Assembly: GCA_964636985.1 (NCBI GenBank)
Contig: CAZWSX010000020.1
Coordinates: 1-64,000, forward strand
Direction: 5' to 3'
DNA from: CAZWSX01 sp964636985
GTDB taxonomy: Bacteria > Planctomycetota > Planctomycetia > Pirellulales > Pirellulaceae
DNA length: 64,000 nt
Shown here piece by piece: positions 26,024 to 34,466 of the stretch (positions within the stretch are counted from its first letter, which is position 1; every line of letters begins with the position of its first letter). The notes below the pieces were generated by a model, which was not told the origin of the DNA, did not search any database, and saw only the letters and a program-made list of their open reading frames with translations. The translations under genes and the position numbers were made by a program.

Positions 26024-26932
26024 ATGGTTTTCGAGCATATCGAGAAGTTGAAGACCGCGCTCACCGACAAATACGTCGTTGTCGACGAATCTCGTCCCGA
26101 ACTGAAACGGTTCAACGGGATGACGGGAACGGTAAAGACCGTCAACTTTAGCGGAAAAGCGCTCGTCCAATTTGACGCGTACAACAACATTGGTTGGTAC
26201 GACATCGATCCCACGTTTTTGCGAGTGATCGATGCTCCGCTGGCGAAGCCGGTTGTCGAGAAAGGCGCCAAAGGTGCCAAGGCGCCTGCGGAAAAGCCGG
26301 CCGCACCAAAGGCGGAAGTAAAACCGGCGGCCAAGCCAGCCGTCGGCAAGATCAGCATGGAGGAAATGCTCGCCGCCGCTCGTGCCAATAAAGGTGGAGC
26401 GGCTCCTGCTGCCCCTAAAGCCGAGGCCAAACCCGCCGCCGAGGCTAAACCGGCTGCCGAAGCCCCCAAGGCCGCTGCCAAACCGGCCGGCAAGATGAGC
26501 ATGGAAGAGATGCTGGCCGCCGCTCGGGCCAACAAGCCCGGCGCAGGTGGTGCCGCACCGGCCCCCAAGGTGGAAGCTCCTGCCAAACCGGCTGCAGCGG
26601 AGAAGCCCGCCACAGCTCCGGCCGCGCCTGCCAAACCCGCAAGCGCGATGTCGGTTGCCGAAATTTTGGCGGCCGCTCGAACCAACAAATCGTCTGGCGG
26701 AGCCGCACCAGCGGCGGAAAAGAAGGCCGAACCGGTCAAAGAAGCGCCCGCTCCTGCCGAAAAACCCAAAGCAGCGCCTCCCAAGGTCGAAACCAAACCG
26801 GAGCCGCCTGCCGCTGTCATCGAGAAACCAGCTGCCGCAAAGCCGGCTGCCGGGAAGGTCGATCGCGCCTCACTTCCCAAGGATGTCGACGGAATGGTGG
26901 CTTACTGCCGAAAGGTCGATGGCCCCAAGTAA
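26024..26932 (+). CDS. Ala/Pro/Lys-rich protein with three copies of an SMEEMLAAARANK motif
   Basis: A 302-residue protein. Residues 1-70 form a compact SH3-like beta domain (RFNGMTGTVKTVNFSGKALV, QFDAYNNIGWYDIDPTFLRV). The rest is a flexible Ala/Pro/Lys linker carrying the helix-forming motif SMEEMLAAARANK at residues 111-123 and 159-171, and SVAEILAAARTNK at 210-222. A conserved-looking tail LPKDVDGMVAYCRKV ends it. I do not know the family. The pattern suggests a globular domain with several short docking helices for a partner. The frame is open from 25829; ATG 26024 begins the folded domain. Confidence 0.75.
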   Translation: MVFEHIEKLKTALTDKYVVVDESRPELKRFNGMTGTVKTVNFSGKALVQFDAYNNIGWYDIDPTFLRVIDAPLAKPVVEKGAKGAKAPAEKPAAPKAEVKPAAKPAVGKISMEEMLAAARANKGGAAPAAPKAEAKPAAEAKPAAEAPKAAAKPAGKMSMEEMLAAARANKPGAGGAAPAPKVEAPAKPAAAEKPATAPAAPAKPASAMSVAEILAAARTNKSSGGAAPAAEKKAEPVKEAPAPAEKPKAAPPKVETKPEPPAAVIEKPAAAKPAAGKVDRASLPKDVDGMVAYCRKVDGPK

Positions 26933-27009
26933 ACGCTGATCGCTGCTCCAACCAGGCTCCTGCAACGAGGAAAGGGTCGGAAGCATTTTCCCGTTAGTGA
27001 GACGTTTTT

Positions 27010-27546
27010 ATGTCGCAGACGCCGGGAATGTATCCGCCGAACATGGGGCAGCCGGGCGCCGGTTTTGGCCCGCCTAGCCCTGGGCAGTTTGCCCCAGGCC
27101 AGTTCGGCCCCGGGCAGTTTAACCCGGGGCAAATGGGTCCCGGCGGCCAAAGAAGCCAAACCATGTTGTGGGTTTTGGGCATCTTGGGCGGCGTCGTCCT
27201 GTTCGCCTGCTGCGGTTGTGGTGGTATTTTCGCGATGGGCTATTACGCCGTCGCTGCGCCGGCGGCAGCGGCTCAGCAGGAGGCACGACGGGCTTTGACT
27301 CTGCCGGAAGTTCAAGCTCGCGTTGGGAACACGGACGGACCAACGGAAATTGCCGGGCGCAGCCATCTTGAACCGGGAAATTCACTAGAGACAGAGTATT
27401 CCCACGTCGGAAGTCGCGGAATGGGTACGCATACGATACGTGTTGAGAATCAAGGAGGAGGTTGGGTCGTCACCAAGAGTGTCATTAAGTTCAACGACAA
27501 TACGACGATCGACCTGAAAGCCGCACCAACGTCGACTATCCCCTAA
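27010..27546 (+). CDS. Small membrane protein with Pro/Gly/Gln repeats (first of a pair)
   Basis: A 178-residue protein. The N-terminus (residues 1-48) is a Pro-Gly-Gln-rich run with repeated PGQF units. One membrane helix (MLWVLGILGGVVLFACCGCGG) carries a CCGCGG cluster. The external C-terminal domain has a beta pattern (GTHTIRVENQGGGWVVTKS). It resembles small planctomycete proteins with a Coa1-like fold, but that is weak. It precedes a paralogue by 77 bases, suggesting one operon. Confidence 0.65.
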   Translation: MSQTPGMYPPNMGQPGAGFGPPSPGQFAPGQFGPGQFNPGQMGPGGQRSQTMLWVLGILGGVVLFACCGCGGIFAMGYYAVAAPAAAAQQEARRALTLPEVQARVGNTDGPTEIAGRSHLEPGNSLETEYSHVGSRGMGTHTIRVENQGGGWVVTKSVIKFNDNTTIDLKAAPTSTIP

Positions 27547-27623
27547 AGTAGCGTGCTCGCTGCCTACGAAACAAATCAGCGTTCAAAATGGATTGGTCCT
27601 CAACTTTTTGAAAGAGATTCGTC

Positions 27624-28166
27624 ATGTCACAGATGCCTGGAGCCTATTCTTCCCCGATGGGACCTGCGACGATTGCGCCAGCCCCTAAAAAGAGCAACGT
27701 GATCTTGTGGGTGTTCTTGGGGATCGGCGGTTTGATGTTGTGCGGCTGTGGTGGCTGCATCGCAATGGGGGTGATTACGGCCGTGATGGTGGGCCCGCCC
27801 GCAGTTGCCGCGGCTATGGAATCGCAATCTGCGACAGTCGACCCCCGTGTCGTCGAGAAGATTGGGACCATCACGGCACCGCCGCAGCAAGTTCCAGGTG
27901 GCGAGAAGATGGAAATGGGCAAGTTGATGGAAATGAGCTGGCAGCTCAACGGCTCCAAAGGCTCGGCAACTCACACCGTTCGCGTCGAGAAGCAAGGCGA
28001 CAGCTGGAAGGTTACGTCGAGCCGCGTCAAGTTCTCGGACGGAACCGAAGTTGATCTCAAGAGTCCGGCTACCACCAACCAGGTGATGCCGGTTGACCCT
28101 AGCGGAACTGAACCCGATGCAACCGAGTCGGACGCGGACGAAGCGGACGAAACCGATAGTAAGTAG
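27624..28166 (+). CDS. Small membrane protein paralogous to the preceding gene
   Basis: A 180-residue protein with the same layout as its neighbour: MSQ-PG start, a membrane helix with LMLCGCGGCIAMGV, and a C-terminal domain with GSKGSATHTVRVEKQGDSWK, VTSSRVKFSDGTEVDL. The neighbour's long PGQ repeat is absent, and the tail is acidic (TEPDATESDADEADETDSK). The shared THT[IV]RVE-Q-G--W-VT pattern argues for duplication. The function is unknown. The next gene starts 18 bases on. Confidence 0.65.
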   Translation: MSQMPGAYSSPMGPATIAPAPKKSNVILWVFLGIGGLMLCGCGGCIAMGVITAVMVGPPAVAAAMESQSATVDPRVVEKIGTITAPPQQVPGGEKMEMGKLMEMSWQLNGSKGSATHTVRVEKQGDSWKVTSSRVKFSDGTEVDLKSPATTNQVMPVDPSGTEPDATESDADEADETDSK

Positions 28167-28184
28167 ATCTCGATCGCGCTTAGC

Positions 28185-28847
28185 ATGACGGAACCCAAGT
28201 CGCCCGACACAATCGTCCTTCTACACGGACTATTGTGTCACGGATGGATCATGAAGCCCCTGGCCAACAGGCTAGGGGCTCTTGGCTTTCGGACCCACTG
28301 CTGGTCGTATTCCAGCGAACGGCTGACCGTTGCGCATCACGGCGCTTGGCTGCGCGACAAGCTCCTTTGCCTGGCGGATGACCCGTCGGTTCAACGGATT
28401 GGGATCGTGGGGCACAGCATGGGGAACATCATTACCCGCTCGGCCCTCGCCCAAGGACCGCCGATTCCCAAACTTTCTCGGATGGTCATGCTGACCCCGC
28501 CGAATCGCGGTTCCTACTGGGCCGACGCACTGGCGTGGCCGCTGCGATGGGTGATGAGCACATTGCCGGACCTGCAAACCCGCCGCGATAGCTACGTGAA
28601 CGAGTTACCGCAGGACCTGCCCATTCCGTTTGGCGTTCTGGCGGCACGATTTGACGAGTTGGTTCCCCTGTGGAGTACGCATCTCGAAAGCGAGAGTGAC
28701 CACATGGTTATGAACGCATTGCACATGAGCGTCCTCTTTCAAGCCGGCGCAGCGCGGCAAATCGCCGCTTTTCTCGGCAGCGGGAAGTTTGATCGGGCAG
28801 CCGCCGGCGCGCACAATAACGTCGTTTCCCAACGCGCCGCGCTTTAA
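28185..28847 (+). CDS. Alpha/beta hydrolase (lipase/esterase-like)
   Basis: A 220-residue protein with the fold's features: VLLHGLLCHGWIMKPLANRL (oxyanion region), the nucleophile elbow IGVVGHSMGNI-type motif GHSMG, an Asp in AARFDELVPLWS and a candidate His in ESDHMVMNAL. No signal peptide. Similar to short PGAP1/lipase-like hydrolases; the substrate is unknown. It begins 18 bases after the small membrane protein gene and ends 49 bases before the GTG of the next gene. Confidence 0.8.
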   Translation: MTEPKSPDTIVLLHGLLCHGWIMKPLANRLGALGFRTHCWSYSSERLTVAHHGAWLRDKLLCLADDPSVQRIGIVGHSMGNIITRSALAQGPPIPKLSRMVMLTPPNRGSYWADALAWPLRWVMSTLPDLQTRRDSYVNELPQDLPIPFGVLAARFDELVPLWSTHLESESDHMVMNALHMSVLFQAGAARQIAAFLGSGKFDRAAAGAHNNVVSQRAAL

Positions 28848-28896
28848 GCGAACTCGCGCGACGCGTTCCTACGCCCTTTCCAAATGGGAGCCTCTC

Positions 28897-30540
28897 GTGC
28901 GCGGATTTTGCGTTTGCATTGCTCTAATTGGCTTGCTGATTTTCAACCCGAGTACGGCACTCGAAGCCGCCGATCCCGTCCACGTGCAGATCACCGTCAT
29001 TGAAGAGGCGACTGGGAAGCCCTTGCCGGCTCGTGTGTATCTCCAGGCGTCCGACGGCCAATGGGCCGCTTTTACAGCCCCGGAAGAAGGGGCAGCGCTG
29101 CCGTTTCGGCGCCAATCGAGTCCCGACAGTTACGAGTTTCACACCACGATTACGTCGTATCCTGCCACGACAACGTGCGCGGCGGGGCCCGCGAAGCTGC
29201 GCGTGGTACGCGGCAAGGAATACATTCCTGTCGTGATGGATGTTGACCTCAGGGACGCGACCAACACCTTAAAAGTCGAGTTGAAGCGCTGGATCGACAT
29301 GCCCGCGCTCGGTTGGCGTTCCGGCGATGTCCACGCGCATCGCACGATTGCCGAAGTGGCCAATCTGGTAGCTGCCGAGGATGTTCACGTCGGCTTTCCA
29401 CTTTCGCACTGGACTATGTCGGCCGACGCAGGCCCCATTTCAGGCAACAAGGCCGTGGCGCCCAAGGACGATATTCCGGCGAAGCCGATCCCCGTCGACA
29501 AGGATCACCTGCTGTACCCCTTCAACACTGAGTACGAGTTGTTCACGGTGGGGGGTAAATCGCACACGTTAGGGGCTGTGCTGCTGATTGGCCAAAACAA
29601 GGTCGTCGACGCGGTCGCGCCGCCTGTGAGCGCGATCGCCAAGGTCGCGCACGAGCAAGGGGCGCTGCTCGACTTGGAAAAGCACTCCTGGCCTTGGTCC
29701 GTCGTCATTGCGCCCGTGATGAAGGTCGATTTGTTCGAGCTTTCGAACAACCACATGTGGGAGACCAAGTTTGCCTTTCGCAGTTGGACGGCCGAAATGG
29801 CAGGCGACTACATGCAACTCGAGCGCACGCCCGACGGCCACACTGAGTGGGGCTGGCTCGATTTCGGTTTCCAAACCTATTACGCGCTTTTGAACTGCGG
29901 GCTCGATATCCAGCCTTCGGCCGGCACCGGCGCAGGTGTCCATCCCGTGCCGTTCGGTTTCGGAAGAGTCTACGTCCACACCGGCGACGACTTCACGTAC
30001 GAGAACTGGATGAAAGGACTCAAACAGGGGCGATCGTTTGTGACCACCGGGCCGATGTTGATGGTCCGCGCGAACGGGGACCTGCCGGGCGAGCGCTTTC
30101 CTCTTGTGGGGGAGTCGAAGACACTTCGTCTACAAGGGCTTGTCACTTCACTTGAACCGATCGATCGGGTGGAGGTCGTTCAAGACGGCGTGGTTGCCAA
30201 ACGCTGGCAGCCCCAGTTGCGGCGCATCACCGGCGGAGCCTATGCAGCCGACATCGATGACGAACTCGAAATGAAAAATACCGGTTGGCTGTGCGTTCGC
30301 GTTTTTACAAAGACAGCCGACGGGCGATTTCGATTTGCTCATACGGCCCCGTGGCACGTTCGTCGCGACGGAGAAGCGGTGAAGCCTCGAAAGGAGGAGA
30401 TCGAGTACCTCATAGGGAGGTGTGAGACGGAGATTGCTCGTTGTCGGCCGGTCGTTTCTCACGAGGCGCTCAAGGAGTTCGAGGAAGCGCTTGCTTTTTA
30501 TAAAGCCGTCCGTGAGCGGGGTGTACGCAACGAAAAATAA
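28897..30540 (+). CDS. CehA/McbA-type metallohydrolase, exported
   Basis: A 547-residue protein. GTG 28897 is chosen because GGGAG lies 6 bases upstream and it directly begins a signal peptide (VRGFCVCIALIGLLIF). An N-terminal beta domain (VHVQITVIEEATGKPLPARV) is followed by the PHP-like catalytic domain, with GDVHAHRTIAEVANLVAAED supplying metal-binding His residues, and GALLDLEKHSWPWS. CehA and McbA hydrolyse carbamate esters, but most family members have unknown substrates. The C-terminal coiled coil (EEIEYLIGRCETEIARCRPV) is extra. Confidence 0.75.
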   Translation: MRGFCVCIALIGLLIFNPSTALEAADPVHVQITVIEEATGKPLPARVYLQASDGQWAAFTAPEEGAALPFRRQSSPDSYEFHTTITSYPATTTCAAGPAKLRVVRGKEYIPVVMDVDLRDATNTLKVELKRWIDMPALGWRSGDVHAHRTIAEVANLVAAEDVHVGFPLSHWTMSADAGPISGNKAVAPKDDIPAKPIPVDKDHLLYPFNTEYELFTVGGKSHTLGAVLLIGQNKVVDAVAPPVSAIAKVAHEQGALLDLEKHSWPWSVVIAPVMKVDLFELSNNHMWETKFAFRSWTAEMAGDYMQLERTPDGHTEWGWLDFGFQTYYALLNCGLDIQPSAGTGAGVHPVPFGFGRVYVHTGDDFTYENWMKGLKQGRSFVTTGPMLMVRANGDLPGERFPLVGESKTLRLQGLVTSLEPIDRVEVVQDGVVAKRWQPQLRRITGGAYAADIDDELEMKNTGWLCVRVFTKTADGRFRFAHTAPWHVRRDGEAVKPRKEEIEYLIGRCETEIARCRPVVSHEALKEFEEALAFYKAVRERGVRNEK

Positions 30541-31011
30541 CGTGGCAGCAACGTCAACTTATCTAAACGACGGGTTCGATGGGAAAGTGAACATACTGGC
30601 CGCTTGCCGAAGCAGTTGATTTGAACAGCAAGCGGCTCACTATTGGAAATCTTTGACGATTGAATTGCTTCGTTCGAAATGGAGTGTGGCAAAACTCATC
30701 GCGATAACCGCCCTTGGCGTGTTTACGCAAATCCTTGAGCAAACTATTGATAACTCGCCCGGCTCGGAGATGATGACTTGCAGATGAACGAGGTTTAAAT
30801 CAAGTTCATCGCGACAGAAAACCAGAAGACAGAAAAACGAGAAGACATCGCCAACAGAAGCTTTGATGCTTGGCGATCACGATACAGCGGCCCAAAGTAT
30901 ACACGCGGAACGACCCTGCCCCCTTCCGCCTGGCTCTGGGCCGCTTCTATTTCTTGACCGTGATTTCGAACGTAGGACGGACAATCCTGTCCGTCAAAGA
31001 AGACCCTTTGT
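30541..31011. other. Intergenic region with two hairpins and a purine-rich stretch
   Basis: About 470 bases between convergent genes with no supportable gene. It holds a perfect 9-bp inverted repeat GCCGCTTGC/GCAAGCGGC (30599-30607 and 30628-30636), a purine-rich stretch with repeated ACAGAAAA (about 30811-30846), and dispersed hairpin copy C (30972-30995). Confidence 0.6.
30972..30995 (+). repeat. Dispersed hairpin repeat, copy C
   Basis: GTAG followed by GACGGACAATCCTGTCCGTC, a perfect 8-bp palindrome with loop ATCC. It lies 16 bases beyond the aldehyde dehydrogenase stop. Confidence 0.75.
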
Positions 31012-32439
31012 CTATGTCTTCTTCGCCTGCAAGTGAACGACAACGGTCTTATCTTCCGTCATCTCGCGCACAGCGTAACGCGGTCCTTCCTTGCCAATGC
31101 CGCTCTCTTTGAGTCCGCCATACGGCATTAAGTCCGCTCGCCAGCCTGGTCCCCAATTGATGTGGATGTTGCCAGATTCCGCTTCGCGGGCAAACGTCAT
31201 CGCTTGATCGATATCGCGCGTGAAGATCGCGGCGCTCAAACCATAGCGCGAGTCATTCGCCAGCGCGATGGCCTCGTCTAGCGTTTTCGCTCGCGCCAGG
31301 CCGACAGCGGGACCAAACAACTCTTCCCGGCAGATTTTCATCTCCGGTCGGACTTCAGCAACGACAGCAGGCGTAAGGATCGCCCTGTCGCGCTCGCCGC
31401 CGCACAGGAGTTGCGCACCATCGGCAATCGCTTCGTCGATCCACTCGCGCACGCGGATCGCGTCGGACTCGCGAATCATCGGGCCCACGTTCGTGTTTAC
31501 GCCCATGGGGTCGCCGCAAGTGAGCCGTTTGACGCGCTCGGTCAGCGAGTCTCGCAAGGCGTCGTAAGCGGTTCCAATGCCGACAACTCGCTGCGTTGAA
31601 ATGCAAACCTGTCCGGCGTTCCCGTAGCCCGTGGTAACGACCGCATCCAGCACGCGACTCATATCGGCGTCGGGCATCACGATCAACGGGCAATTGGCCC
31701 CTAACTCCATGGTGACGCGCTTCACGCCCGCTGTTTGACAGATGCGCTGGCCGACGTCGTAGCTCCCCGTGAAGCTGATCTTGCGCACGCGTGGATCGGA
31801 GCAAAGCGAGTCGCCGATCTCCCTGCCACCACCCGTAATGCATTGAATGCCCAACGGCGGCAGTCCGGCGTCGAGCAAAGCACCAACGAGCTTAAGGGCC
31901 GTCAACGGCGTATCGCTGGCTGGCTTGAGAATGACGGCATTGCCTGCGGCGATGGCGGGTCCCACTTTGTGGCACACCAGGTTCAGCGGAAAGTTGAACG
32001 GTGTGATGGCCACAACGACGCCGCACGGCACCCGCATCGTAAAGCCGAACGCATTGGCTCCGCCAGGTGCGGCATCGAGCGGCAGTGTCTCACCGCCAAT
32101 GCGTTTGGCTTCGTCCGCAGAGAGGGACAACGTCTCGATGCCGCGAGAGACTTCGAACTTCGCCTCAGCGAGCGTCTTTCCTTCCTCCTGGCAAATGGTC
32201 TCGGCGAACTCGTCGGCTCGCTCGCGAACTAACTTGACGGTTCTGCGTAATACTTCACATCGATCGTAGGCCGTCTGCTTCCGCATGATGGCGCTGCCTT
32301 CGACCGCGGCACCGATGGCGCGTTCGACATCCGCGCGTGTTGCTAGCGGCACCTCGTCCACGACGTCGTTGGAGAAGGGATTGCGAACCGTGCTGCTTCG
32401 TTCGGTTTGTGTCCATTCCCCCCCAATGAACATTTTCAT
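31012..32439 (-). CDS. NAD(P)-dependent aldehyde dehydrogenase
   Basis: A 475-residue protein of the ALDH superfamily, which oxidises aldehydes to acids through a Cys thiohemiacetal. Motifs: ITPFNFPLNLVCHKVGPAIA (cofactor loop), FTGSYDVGQRI, MELGANCPLIVMPDAD with the general-base Glu, and YGNAGQVCISTQRVVG with the catalytic Cys. It is closest to lactaldehyde/succinate-semialdehyde types, but the substrate is not certain. ATG 32439 has GAGG about 9 bases upstream; the frame stays open far upstream, antisense to the next gene, which is not used. Confidence 0.9.
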   Translation of the reverse strand: MKMFIGGEWTQTERSSTVRNPFSNDVVDEVPLATRADVERAIGAAVEGSAIMRKQTAYDRCEVLRRTVKLVRERADEFAETICQEEGKTLAEAKFEVSRGIETLSLSADEAKRIGGETLPLDAAPGGANAFGFTMRVPCGVVVAITPFNFPLNLVCHKVGPAIAAGNAVILKPASDTPLTALKLVGALLDAGLPPLGIQCITGGGREIGDSLCSDPRVRKISFTGSYDVGQRICQTAGVKRVTMELGANCPLIVMPDADMSRVLDAVVTTGYGNAGQVCISTQRVVGIGTAYDALRDSLTERVKRLTCGDPMGVNTNVGPMIRESDAIRVREWIDEAIADGAQLLCGGERDRAILTPAVVAEVRPEMKICREELFGPAVGLARAKTLDEAIALANDSRYGLSAAIFTRDIDQAMTFAREAESGNIHINWGPGWRADLMPYGGLKESGIGKEGPRYAVREMTEDKTVVVHLQAKKT

Positions 32440-32710
32440 GGTGCTTTTCCTCGTACTGTCGATGCAGGCGGCAAAGTCGCCGCAGGCGGAATAGTGGATG
32501 CAACGCTCGCACACAAGATGTGCCTTGCGAGCGGATTCTAACAAGCACGGATGCACCTTACAGCCACGCACGCTTGGAAGTGCAACTGCTCGCTTTTCTG
32601 GCGAGTACGGGCTGCGACCAAAGTTGTCCGGCGACTCGCGATAACTCTCAGCATGCAAGGGAGACATGAGTCGCCTGGCACGCAAGACGCTAACACAAAG
32701 GATTGAAACC

Positions 32711-33013
32711 ATGATCGAATTTCGCTGCCAATCGGGTCCGCTCCGCATCACGGTGCTCGCCGAAACGGCCCACGAAGCCGCTCTCGAAGCCATCGCCTGG
32801 TGGGGACCGCGCTCGAAACGATATCGCAACGACCGCTTGGGAGCTGCCCATCGCCGCTCACTCGATGAGCTAATGATCGTTGAAGAAGTGCCATCGTTCG
32901 ATGGCGGATTCGACCGCTTCTCGACCTTCGAGTTGATCGCCGAAAGCGAAGGCCGCCTCGCCAGTGAAGAATGGAACAAGCTCCTCGACTGGTTTGTCGG
33001 CGGTGAAAACTAA
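32711..33013 (+). CDS. Small conserved planctomycete-type protein (100 aa)
   Basis: A 100-residue soluble protein of unknown function. It has an N-terminal beta strand (MIEFRCQSGPLRITVLAETA), an Ala-rich helix (HEAALEAIAWWG) and the segment GGFDRFSTFELIAESEG. These features recur in the next gene (F-SG, A-T---AAL-A, DRYDTLDLLGEW), so the two look like distant tandem paralogues. No motif suggests enzyme activity. ATG 32711 is chosen over upstream codons because homology between the two begins there. Confidence 0.65.
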   Translation: MIEFRCQSGPLRITVLAETAHEAALEAIAWWGPRSKRYRNDRLGAAHRRSLDELMIVEEVPSFDGGFDRFSTFELIAESEGRLASEEWNKLLDWFVGGEN

Positions 33014-33114
33014 CTCAACGAATCTCACTCATCTCGTCTGCACCTCGTCAAACTAGCTCATCGATTCAAACGCTTTTCAAAACAACTTTTCACAAACGAT
33101 TAGGAACCGAAGTC

Positions 33115-33423
33115 ATGCCAAAGTTTTATGTCGAATCGGGTAACGTTCAATGGATTGTCACGGCCAAGACTCGTCGCGGAGCCGCCCTGTGGGCGCTGCA
33201 TCGCACGATGACCAAAGTGATGCCGTTCGTCGGTGGTGAAGAGGAAGACGGTTACGAAGTCGCCATGAAAGATGCCCCGCGACTGGCCGACGAGTTCCGC
33301 GTCCACGAGCAAGGCTTCGGCCGCGAAGAAGCCGATCGCTACGACACGCTCGACCTGCTGGGCGAATGGAGCGAACTGCTGGTCGCCTTGGCCAAATTGG
33401 AACGGGATGTACTGGGAGCCTAG
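33115..33423 (+). CDS. Small conserved planctomycete-type protein (102 aa)
   Basis: A 102-residue soluble protein. It starts MPKFYVESGNVQWIVTAKTR, followed by RGAALWALHRTM and an acidic mid-section, then DRYDTLDLLGEWSELLVALA. It is a likely distant paralogue of the preceding 100-residue gene. The function is unknown. Products of this type are common in Pirellula-like genomes (from memory, not checked). Confidence 0.65.
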   Translation: MPKFYVESGNVQWIVTAKTRRGAALWALHRTMTKVMPFVGGEEEDGYEVAMKDAPRLADEFRVHEQGFGREEADRYDTLDLLGEWSELLVALAKLERDVLGA

Positions 33424-33536
33424 AAAGTTTGGGAGGCCAAGCACGCGCGACAGAATGTCAGAGGGAATGGACAATCGTTTGCCCGCCAATGACAATGCCG
33501 GGCAAGACAACTATCTCTCCCAGTGTGGGTGGTACC

Positions 33537-34442
33537 ATGAAATCGCGATGCTTGAAGTTTTGTAGCTGGAACATGATTCGTGTCGTGTCCGTATCGATGT
33601 TCGTTTTCGTGATGGGTGCGAACTTGGCTACCGCCGAAGACGCCAAGTTTCCCCTCACCGCCGATTCGCAGCGACAAGCCGACGTGCCGCAAGGCACGGT
33701 CACGAAACACGTCCTCAAGAGTAACGTCTTCGAGGGGACGATCCGGGAGTATCACGTTTACATCCCCAAACAACTTGAAGCCGATACGGCCGCGCCAGTG
33801 ATGGTCTTTCAGGACGGCCACAATTATTTGAAAGAGGACGGTGACTACCGCACCACGATTGTCTTCGACAACTTGATCCACAAAAAGGAAATCCCGGCCA
33901 TGATTGGCATCTTTGTCAATCCTGGCCACAGGGGGGACGAACTTCCCAAAGATCCGTGGCGAGGGAATAACCGCAGCTTCGAGTACGACACGCTCAGCGA
34001 TCAGTACGCGCGATTCCTGTTGGAAGAGTTGTTGCCCGAGGTGGCCAAGATGCACAAGCTGACCGATAACCCCGACGAGCGAGCGATCTGCGGCATTAGC
34101 AGCGGCGGCATCTGCGCCTGGACCGTCGCCTGGGAGCGCCCCGACGCCTTCCGCAAAGTCCTCAGCCACGTGGGCAGTTTCACGAACATCCGCGGCGGTC
34201 ACAACTGCCAGGCATTGATTCGCAAAACCACGAACAAGCCTATTCGAGTCTTCCTGCAGGATGGCACCAACGACTTGGACAACGAGCACGGCAACTGGTG
34301 GCTGGCAAACAAGGAGATGGAGTCGTCGCTTAAGTTCAAGAAGTACGACTACAAGTTCGTCGGCGGCGAAGGTGGGCACAATGGCCAACATGGCGGGCAA
34401 ATTCTGCCTGATTCGCTGCGGTGGCTGTGGCGCACGGAATAG
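33537..34442 (+). CDS. Exported esterase, enterochelin-esterase (Fes)-like
   Basis: A 301-residue protein with a signal peptide (VVSVSMFVFVMGANLATA). The alpha/beta hydrolase fold shows YIPKQLEADTAAPVMVFQDG, the nucleophile motif AICGISSGGICAW (GxSxG) and a C-terminal GGEGGHNGQHGG with the likely catalytic His. The family includes trilactone esterases and acetyl xylan or feruloyl esterases, so the substrate is open; a secreted carbohydrate esterase is plausible. ATG 33573 is an alternative start. It is followed by convergent lpxI. Confidence 0.8.
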   Translation: MKSRCLKFCSWNMIRVVSVSMFVFVMGANLATAEDAKFPLTADSQRQADVPQGTVTKHVLKSNVFEGTIREYHVYIPKQLEADTAAPVMVFQDGHNYLKEDGDYRTTIVFDNLIHKKEIPAMIGIFVNPGHRGDELPKDPWRGNNRSFEYDTLSDQYARFLLEELLPEVAKMHKLTDNPDERAICGISSGGICAWTVAWERPDAFRKVLSHVGSFTNIRGGHNCQALIRKTTNKPIRVFLQDGTNDLDNEHGNWWLANKEMESSLKFKKYDYKFVGGEGGHNGQHGGQILPDSLRWLWRTE

Positions 34443-34466
34443 TCCGCGTTGAACATTGATGAGCGG

